Assembly (NCBI GenBank): GCA_002413705.1
Contig: DHXN01000007.1
Location: forward strand, 1-17,847
DNA: 17,847 nucleotides
Direction: 5' to 3'
From: Candidatus Nomurabacteria bacterium UBA5155
Lineage (GTDB): Bacteria; Patescibacteriota; Minisyncoccia; Phycocordibacterales; UBA9973
Shown here piece after piece: positions 12,435-17,847 of the stretch (the first letter of the stretch is position 1; each line of letters starts with the position of its first letter). The notes beneath the pieces are model-generated. The model was not told where the DNA came from. It searched no databases and saw only the letters and a list, made by a program, of their open reading frames with translations. The position numbers and the translations under genes are program-made.

Positions 12435-12479
12435 TACTACTTGATTTTTTTCACACCTCACATTTCTGCTCTGTCTATC

Positions 12480-12513
12480 TTGTTATCTCCCGGTGTTCAA
12501 CTATACTGAAAGT
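12480..12513 (+). promoter_or_regulatory. Promoter of the 6S-like small RNA
   Basis: TTGTTA (12480-12485), a 16-bp spacer and TATACT (12502-12507). Seven bases after the -10, at 12514, the first base of the long closing helix is the expected start of transcription. This is a promoter aimed at an RNA with no coding region. Confidence 0.65.
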
Positions 12514-12659
12514 ACGGCTATCTAAAATAGTGCCTAGAACATTTATGTTTATGGGAAATTAGGTGGAATAGGTGAGCGTCAGATTTTCTAAACGCGGCGT
12601 TCCTTGTTTCCCGATATCCCACTTGGCTTCACGCTAAGGCACTATTTCCAGATAGCCGT
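12514..12659 (+). ncRNA. Rod-shaped small RNA, 6S-like
   Basis: The ends pair in a long closing stem: ACGGCTATCT (12514-12523) with AGATAGCCGT (12650-12659), then AAATAGTGCCT (12525-12535) with AGGCACTATTT (12637-12647). A large internal bubble follows (12536-12552 opposite 12613-12636). An apical stem is built from GGGAAA/TTTCCC (12553-12558/12607-12612), GGAA/TTCC (12565-12568/12600-12603) and GCGT/ACGC (12576-12579/12592-12595), with small internal loops. Closing stem, bubble and interrupted apical stem are the layout of 6S RNA, which mimics an open promoter and binds RNA polymerase. A promoter starts exactly at the first pair and a terminator follows ten bases after the last. The 146-nt length is a little short for 6S. 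The identity is inferred from shape, not conserved sequence. A small inverted-repeat element is the alternative. Confidence 0.65.
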
Positions 12660-12668
12660 AATAAGAAC

Positions 12669-12690
12669 ATCACCTTGCGGTGGTTTTTTT
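12669..12690 (+). terminator. Terminator of the small RNA
   Basis: ATCACC (12669-12674) pairs with GGTGGT (12679-12684), loop TTGC, with one wobble, followed by seven T. It sits between the RNA and the promoter of the next gene. Confidence 0.85.
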
Positions 12691-12698
12691 ATTTTCTC

Positions 12699-12714
12699 TG
12701 ATACAATAGTAGTT
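12699..12714 (+). promoter_or_regulatory. Extended -10 promoter of the beta-CASP RNase gene
   Basis: TG (12699-12700), one base, TACAAT (12702-12707), then seven bases to the ATG at 12715. Confidence 0.7.
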
Positions 12715-14106
12715 ATGAATTCATCTAAAAAACTCACACTTACTTTTGCAGGAGGAACAGGCTCTGTCACAGGAGCGAATTTTTTATTGGAAGGAGGAGA
12801 GGGTGAACAGCACAAGAAGTTTTTGATTGATTGCGGCTTGGCACAAGGTTCAAAACGAGCTGAAGAATCAAATTTGAAACCGTTTATATACGACCCAAGT
12901 ACGATCGATGTACTATTCATCACCCATGCGCACATCGATCACATCGGGCGCATTCCCAAACTGATCCACGACGGCTTTAAGGGCAAAATTTATTCAACTA
13001 TTCCGACCAAAGAAATCACCGAGCTGATGTTGGAAGACACTGTCAACATTCTCTCGCACAGTCATCACGATGGCAGTGAACTGTTGAAACAAATTTATAC
13101 CAAAGAAAATATTGATAAAGCCATGAACATGTGGGAGGTCATTGACTATCATCAAGATCTGACGATCGGTGATTTTATTTTTCGCTATCGCGATGCGGGG
13201 CATGTACTCGGATCCGGCATGTTGGAAATTATTTATAATAACAAAAAGCTGATCTTCACCGGCGATCTGGGCAACTCTCCGTCACCATTGTTACGCGACA
13301 CTGAAACATTGAGCAATGTGGACTATCTGATCATGGAAAGTGTCTATGGTGACCGCAATCATATCGCGCGTAATGAACGTCGCACCAAGTTTGAAGAAAC
13401 AATTCAAGACAACTACAAACGAAAGGGCACACTGGTGATCCCGACATTTTCGCTCGAGCGTGCGCAAGAGCTGCTTTTTGAAATGGATCAACTTGTTGAA
13501 CATGATCGCGTGCCAACGATGCCAATCTTTTTTGATTCACCGCTGGCGATTAAGCTGACAAAAATCTACAGCAAGTACACGCGATATTTCAATGACTTTG
13601 CGCGCAAACAAATTGGCGACGGTGACAACATTTTCAATTTTCCCGGATTGAAATTCACGTTACTGACAGAAGAATCAAAAGAAATCATTCATGAACACAA
13701 TCCAAAAATCATAATTGCCGGCAGTGGCATGAGTAATGGCGGACGCATCCTGCATCATGAAGCCAACTATTTGCCCGATGCCAATAACACACTGTTGCTG
13801 ACGGGGTATCAGGCAGAAGGCACGCTTGGCCGACACATAGAAGACGGTGACAAACAAATTCGTATTAGCGGACAGGAGGTTGATGTACGAGCGCATATTG
13901 TATTCATTGACGGCTACTCCGGTCACAAAGATTCTGATCATCTGATCGAGTTCGTGCAAGAAATTGCCGACACGGTGAAGAAAGTTTTTGTGGTGATGGG
14001 CGAACCGAAGTCATCAATGTTTCTCACGCAACGACTCCGCGACTTCTTGGGTGTGCAAGCATACGCACCGGAAGAAAATGATGTGGTAGAATTGGATTGT
14101 GAATAA
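12715..14106 (+). CDS. Beta-CASP metallo-beta-lactamase-fold ribonuclease (CPSF/YsiA-like)
   Basis: A 463-residue protein. LTLTFAGGTGSVTGANFLLE opens the fold, as in CPSF73-like RNases. Zinc ligands are HAHIDH (residues 71-76), His163 in AGHVLGS and Asp184 in FTGDLGNS. The beta-CASP part has PTFSLERAQELL (243-254), DSPLA (274-278), AGSGMSNGGRILHH (335-348) and IDGYSGHKD (398-406), which supplies the final His. This family acts on RNA in bacteria and archaea. The specific substrate is unknown. A reading from an ATG at 12604 would add 37 residues translated from the small RNA and its terminator, so I use 12715. The next gene starts within a few bases of its stop. Confidence 0.9.
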   Translation: MNSSKKLTLTFAGGTGSVTGANFLLEGGEGEQHKKFLIDCGLAQGSKRAEESNLKPFIYDPSTIDVLFITHAHIDHIGRIPKLIHDGFKGKIYSTIPTKEITELMLEDTVNILSHSHHDGSELLKQIYTKENIDKAMNMWEVIDYHQDLTIGDFIFRYRDAGHVLGSGMLEIIYNNKKLIFTGDLGNSPSPLLRDTETLSNVDYLIMESVYGDRNHIARNERRTKFEETIQDNYKRKGTLVIPTFSLERAQELLFEMDQLVEHDRVPTMPIFFDSPLAIKLTKIYSKYTRYFNDFARKQIGDGDNIFNFPGLKFTLLTEESKEIIHEHNPKIIIAGSGMSNGGRILHHEANYLPDANNTLLLTGYQAEGTLGRHIEDGDKQIRISGQEVDVRAHIVFIDGYSGHKDSDHLIEFVQEIADTVKKVFVVMGEPKSSMFLTQRLRDFLGVQAYAPEENDVVELDCE

Positions 14107-14110
14107 CCCA

Positions 14111-14719
14111 ATGAGTATGTCATTAGAAAATACTGCGAAGCACAACCATCTGAAAATAAAAATTGGTGTGTCTGGCGCGGCGGAAACAGGGCACTGCGGT
14201 TTGCATGCATTGGAAAAAGCCAAAGCTTTGGGATCAGAAATCGTGAAGCAAGATTGCGTACTTGTCACCGGTGCGACAACAGGCTTTCCGTTATGGGCTG
14301 CTATGGGAGCAAAAGAAGCTGACGGCATTTCCATCGGCATCTCTCCGGCACAAAATGAAAAAGAACACGTTGAAACATGGAGACTACCCATCGACTATAT
14401 GGATTTGATTATTTATACCGGTTTTGGATTTCCGGGACGTGACCTGCTTTTCACTCGCTCATGTGATGCGATCATTTTGGGTTGCGGACGCATCGGCACT
14501 ATTCATGAATTCACGATTGCATTCGAAGACGGCAAGCCGGTCGGCATTCTCGAAGGTCCATGGGCCATGGGTGATGAAATCAAAGATATCATTGCCAAAG
14601 GCAACCGTCCTGCGCCAAATGTTATTTTTGATGTTGATCCAAAACGTTTGGTAGAGCGCATTATTGAGATGGTGGAAGCCAACAAAGCAGAGATTAAAAA
14701 AGATCTGCCGAATATTTAA
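14111..14719 (+). CDS. LOG/SLOG-family Rossmann-fold protein (TIGR00725-like)
   Basis: Residues ~10 onward read KIKIGVSGAAETGHCG, then VLVTGATTGFP, and GCGRIGTIHEFTIAFEDGKPV. The last is the nucleotide-binding PGG-x-GT-x-x-E-type motif of lysine-decarboxylase-like (LOG) proteins in a variant form. Related LOG enzymes split nucleoside monophosphates to base and ribose phosphate, while TIGR00725-type members are uncharacterised. Three starts are possible: GTG 14099, ATG 14111 and ATG 14117. None has a Shine-Dalgarno sequence. GTG would overlap the RNase stop by eight bases. The placement suggests co-transcription with the RNase gene. The protein ends at a conserved basic helix (AEIKKDLPNI). Confidence 0.75.
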   Translation: MSMSLENTAKHNHLKIKIGVSGAAETGHCGLHALEKAKALGSEIVKQDCVLVTGATTGFPLWAAMGAKEADGISIGISPAQNEKEHVETWRLPIDYMDLIIYTGFGFPGRDLLFTRSCDAIILGCGRIGTIHEFTIAFEDGKPVGILEGPWAMGDEIKDIIAKGNRPAPNVIFDVDPKRLVERIIEMVEANKAEIKKDLPNI

Positions 14720-14723
14720 TTTA

Positions 14724-14740
14724 TGCTACAATCCCTTGAT
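14724..14740 (+). promoter_or_regulatory. Extended -10 promoter of ileS
   Basis: TG (14724-14725), one base, TACAAT (14727-14732), eight bases before the ATG at 14741. It lies in the 21 bases between the LOG-family gene and ileS and decides the ileS start: an earlier in-frame ATG at 14723 would lie in the promoter itself. Confidence 0.65.
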
Positions 14741-17700
14741 ATGGAAGGGAATAATCAACAAAAATCCCCACGAGCGCTTACCGAAGAGCGGATTTTGAAG
14801 TTCTGGGAAGAGCAGAAAATTTTTGAAAAGACGTTGCAGAAAGATGCGCCGAAAGGGGAGTATATTTTTTACGAAGGTCCGCCAACGGCCAATGCCAAGC
14901 CGGCGCTTCATCACCTGGAAGCACGTGTATTCAAAGATGCCATTCCTCGCTATAAAACAATGCAAGGTTTTCATGTGCCTCGTCGCGGCGGTTGGGACAC
15001 CCACGGTCTGCCGGTGGAATTGCAAATCGAAAAAAAGTTGGGATTGAATTCAAAAAAAGCTATTGAAGGATATGGCGTGGCTCAGTTCAATAAGGAGTGT
15101 AAGGACAGTGTCTTCACTTACATCAAAGACTGGGAAGATTTCACCGATCGCATCGGCTATTGGGTGGATAAGAAAAATGCCTACTACACATTTGATACGA
15201 ACTACGTGGAATCGTTGTGGCATATTTTTGCAACCGTAAATAATAAAGGACTGGTTTATAAAGATTTCAAAGTCTTGCCATGGTGTTCTCGTTGCGGCAC
15301 TGCGCTTTCCAGTCATGAGCTGGCACAGCCAGGCGCATATGAAGATGTGAAAGATTTGTCTGTCACGGTGAAATTCAAAGTTGTCGGAGAAAATATTTTG
15401 AATCCTTTGACATATATTCTGGCATGGACGACTACGCCGTGGACTTTGCCGGGCAATGTTGGCTTAGCAGTTGGTGAGGATATCGACTATGTTGCAGTTC
15501 AAAAAGTAAACGAAAAAGACAGCGAAATTTTGATACTAGCCAAAGAGCGAATGGAAATTTTATCAGAAGGATATACAAAGGAATATATAGTAGTGCGAGA
15601 AATGAAAGGCAAAGAATTGCTCGGGCTTTCATACGAACCATTGTATCCGTATCTTGGGGATGTCATCTCTGGCAATGAAAAAGAAAAGGTAGAAAACGCA
15701 TACAAAATCTATGGTGCGGATTTCGTGACAACTACCGATGGTACCGGTGTGGTACACACTGCGGTCATGTATGGAGCAGATGACTTTGATCTGGGATCGA
15801 AAGTGGGACTGCCTAAATTTCATACTGTTGATGAGACAGGTCACTTTATTAAAGGCACGGGATTTTTGGAAGGACGATATGTCAAAGAGGTTGACGAGAA
15901 TGGCAAGCCGACACTGGCCGTTGATATCATCGATGATTTGAAAAAACGAAATCTCTTTTTCTCTCAAGAAAATTACAAGCACTCATATCCGCATTGCTGG
16001 AGATGCAAGACGCCGCTGTTGTATTATGCTCGTGACTCGTGGTACATCCGCATGTCTTCTCTGCGCGATGAATTGATGAAGGAGAATGAAGGAATTAATT
16101 GGGAGCCGGCACATATCAAAAACGGTCGCTTTGGCGAATGGCTGAAAGATGTCAAAGACTGGGCTATTTCTCGCGAGCGCTATTGGGGTACGCCATTGCC
16201 GATTTGGCAGGCACCAGATGGAGAGCGATTGTTTGTTGACAGTATTGCGACATTGAAGCAATACGTCAAAAAGTCAGACAATAATTATTTCGTGATGCGT
16301 CATGGGCAGACTGAACATAACCTCAAGGGTTTATGGAATTTTGGCGATGACACTGATCCGTTGACAGAAACAGGAGAACAGCAAGTTATCACTGCCGCAC
16401 AATTATTAAAGGATAAAAAGATCGATATTATTATTGCATCTCCATTTAAACGAACACTTGAAACAGCAGCGTTGGTAGCAGGACAAATTGGGCTGACTGA
16501 AGAAAATATTGTTACTGATGGGAGACTTGGTGAATGGAATGTTGGCGCTGCATTTGATGGCAAACCGTTGGATGAATATTTTTCAGTGCGCAATGTCAGT
16601 GCGGATCGATATGGATTTAAAGCTGAAGATGGTGAATCATATGCCGATATTATAAAGAGAGCAGGAACATTCTTGTATGATATTGAAACAAAGTACAAGG
16701 AAAAAAATATTCTCATCATTTCTCACGGTGCTGTCACTCGATCACTGGAACTTGTGACACAAGGTATTTCAATGAGAAATTTATTCGAGCAAACTCGCGT
16801 ATATAAAAACTTTGATAATGCAGAAGTGCGTCAGATAGACTTTGCGCCACTGCCGCACAATGAACAATTTGAAATTGATCTGCATCGACCATATATTGAT
16901 GAGGTAGTGCTAATAAAAGAAGATCAGGAATATCATCGTATCAAAGAAGTGATGGATGTCTGGTTTGATAGCGGCGCAATGCCATTTGCTCAAAATCACT
17001 ACCCATTTGCAACCGCAGATGGATCTGTCGATCTGCACCAAGCATTGCCATATCCGGCTGACTTCATTTCAGAAGCAATCGATCAAACGCGTGGCTGGTT
17101 CTACACCATGCACGCGATTGGCGTGCTAATGGGCAAAGGCAAAGCATATAAAAATGTTATTTGTCTCGGACACCTACTCGATGCCGAGGGTAAAAAGATG
17201 TCCAAGTCCATCGGCAACATTGTCAATCCTCAAGTGGAAATTGATCGTTTCGGTGTCGACACACTTCGTCTATGGATGTATGCGGTCAATCAGCCGGGCG
17301 ATTCAAAAAACTACGATCAAAAAACCGTAGTGGAAATGGAGCGACAAGTGTTTGGGTTGCTTTACAATATTCTGTCATTTTATGAACTGTATAGAGATGT
17401 CGATGTAGAATATACGTCAGGCGGAAACATTTCTGAACATGTGCTGGATCAATGGATCATGGCCGAGCTCAATATGCTCATACATACTTGTACTGAAAGT
17501 TTGGATAGTTACAAACTGATGGAACCAGTGCGCGCAATTCGCGAATTCATCGGTGATCTTTCAACGTGGTATTTGCGCCGTTCACGCGATCGTTTGAAAG
17601 ATGATGATAAAAAGTCTAAGCAAACATTGTATGTCGTGCTGACAACACTGGCGAAATTACTCGCGCCGTTTACGCCGTTTGCCGCAGAAGATATTTGGCA

Positions 17701-17847
17701 ACAATTGAAACACGATAAAGATGTCGAAAGCATACATCTGGCAGCATGGCCGACTGTTGCAGACACTTCTTTCGATGAAGTCATCACATTGGAGCAAATG
17801 ACCGCGGTGCGAAGTATTTGTACGTTGGGAAATGCGCTTCGCAAAAA
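14741..17847 (+). CDS. ileS: Isoleucyl-tRNA synthetase with an inserted histidine-phosphatase domain (3' partial)
   Basis: At least 1035 codons, open to the window end. Class I signatures: EGPPTANAKPALHHLEAR, with ALHH in the HIGH place, then GWDTHGLPVE. The editing domain shows TTPWTLPGNVGLAV and GTGVVHTAVMYGADDFD. KKMSKSIGN follows, and the anticodon domain is cut by the edge. Between ISRERYWGTPLPIW and LHRPYIDEVV (residues ~514-710) lies a complete histidine phosphatase. It has YFVMRHGQTEHN (Arg520, His521), IIASPFKRTLETAALVA, a catalytic Glu in GRLGEWNVG, and IISHGAVTR (His662). The catalytic set R-H, R, E, H is kept, so it should be active. The CxxC knuckle usual after PIW is absent. The substrate is unknown: aminoacylation by-products or a free metabolite are possible. 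The start at 14741 follows the -10 at 14727; ATG 14723 is less likely. Confidence 0.95.
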   Translation, partial: MEGNNQQKSPRALTEERILKFWEEQKIFEKTLQKDAPKGEYIFYEGPPTANAKPALHHLEARVFKDAIPRYKTMQGFHVPRRGGWDTHGLPVELQIEKKLGLNSKKAIEGYGVAQFNKECKDSVFTYIKDWEDFTDRIGYWVDKKNAYYTFDTNYVESLWHIFATVNNKGLVYKDFKVLPWCSRCGTALSSHELAQPGAYEDVKDLSVTVKFKVVGENILNPLTYILAWTTTPWTLPGNVGLAVGEDIDYVAVQKVNEKDSEILILAKERMEILSEGYTKEYIVVREMKGKELLGLSYEPLYPYLGDVISGNEKEKVENAYKIYGADFVTTTDGTGVVHTAVMYGADDFDLGSKVGLPKFHTVDETGHFIKGTGFLEGRYVKEVDENGKPTLAVDIIDDLKKRNLFFSQENYKHSYPHCWRCKTPLLYYARDSWYIRMSSLRDELMKENEGINWEPAHIKNGRFGEWLKDVKDWAISRERYWGTPLPIWQAPDGERLFVDSIATLKQYVKKSDNNYFVMRHGQTEHNLKGLWNFGDDTDPLTETGEQQVITAAQLLKDKKIDIIIASPFKRTLETAALVAGQIGLTEENIVTDGRLGEWNVGAAFDGKPLDEYFSVRNVSADRYGFKAEDGESYADIIKRAGTFLYDIETKYKEKNILIISHGAVTRSLELVTQGISMRNLFEQTRVYKNFDNAEVRQIDFAPLPHNEQFEIDLHRPYIDEVVLIKEDQEYHRIKEVMDVWFDSGAMPFAQNHYPFATADGSVDLHQALPYPADFISEAIDQTRGWFYTMHAIGVLMGKGKAYKNVICLGHLLDAEGKKMSKSIGNIVNPQVEIDRFGVDTLRLWMYAVNQPGDSKNYDQKTVVEMERQVFGLLYNILSFYELYRDVDVEYTSGGNISEHVLDQWIMAELNMLIHTCTESLDSYKLMEPVRAIREFIGDLSTWYLRRSRDRLKDDDKKSKQTLYVVLTTLAKLLAPFTPFAAEDIWQQLKHDKDVESIHLAAWPTVADTSFDEVITLEQMTAVRSICTLGNALRK

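Noticed and set aside
12514..12659. SRP RNA, tmRNA or RNase P RNA
   Set aside because: The conserved GGAA-loop region of SRP RNA, the tRNA-like ends of tmRNA and the RNase P core sequences are not visible, and the size does not fit the latter two.
12604..12714. N-terminal extension of the beta-CASP RNase
   Set aside because: It would be translated from the small RNA and its terminator; the extended -10 puts the start at 12715.
1..17847. CRISPR arrays, tRNA genes, insertion sequences
   Set aside because: I looked for regular repeats with spacers, tRNA-like cloverleafs with CCA or TTCGA loops, and transposase motifs, and found none I could support.

Overview
The window looks like a chromosomal segment of a Candidate Phyla Radiation (Patescibacteria) bacterium, most likely Parcubacteria-like. 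This is inferred from gene content and style: tight packing, several short type IV pilin-like proteins sharing one N-terminus, a PemK toxin with the N-terminal style seen in that group, a surface protein with a Ser/Thr/Pro-rich tail, single-gene transcription units, and start codons without recognisable Shine-Dalgarno sequences. The assignment is moderate; no rRNA lies in the window.

Left part (1-5020, + strand): the 3' end of a large surface protein, an orphan PemK/MazF toxin, three pilin-like genes, a DinJ/YafQ toxin-antitoxin pair, a membrane-anchored FKBP prolyl isomerase and a membrane-anchored SIMPL-domain protein. A 53-nt two-hairpin element occurs twice (866-918, 1823-1875), with compensatory changes in its first stem. 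An undescribed gene remnant lies at 1500-1604.

Housekeeping block (5021-6262, +): secE, nusG and rplK. rplK ends at a strong terminator instead of continuing into rplA.

Nucleotide block (6314-10147): on the minus strand a DHFR-like protein that has lost the DHFR catalytic motifs, a dihydrofolate reductase, a dCTP deaminase and thymidylate synthase; on the plus strand dTMP kinase. The four minus-strand genes are separate units, each with a TTGACA-like -35, a 16-bp spacer and a TAnnnT-type -10. Each has a terminator just past its stop codon. Together dcd, thyA, folA and tmk cover dCTP to dUTP, methylation of dUMP, recycling of the folate cofactor and phosphorylation of dTMP. The dUTPase step is missing: a 30-codon relic between tmk and argS has dUTPase motif I joined directly to the C-terminal motif V.

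Right part (10192-17847, +): argS, ndk, a complete small-RNA unit (promoter, roughly 146-nt rod-shaped RNA resembling 6S RNA, terminator), a beta-CASP metallo-beta-lactamase RNase, a LOG-family protein, and a 3'-truncated ileS. The IleRS contains a whole histidine-phosphatase domain, with its catalytic residues, inserted in the catalytic half. It lacks the cysteine knuckle normally found there.

A theme across the window is that many plus-strand genes have a -10 element (often extended, TGnTAnnnT) ending only 5-8 nt before the start codon. This predicts leaderless mRNAs and makes the -10 a useful guide to true starts.
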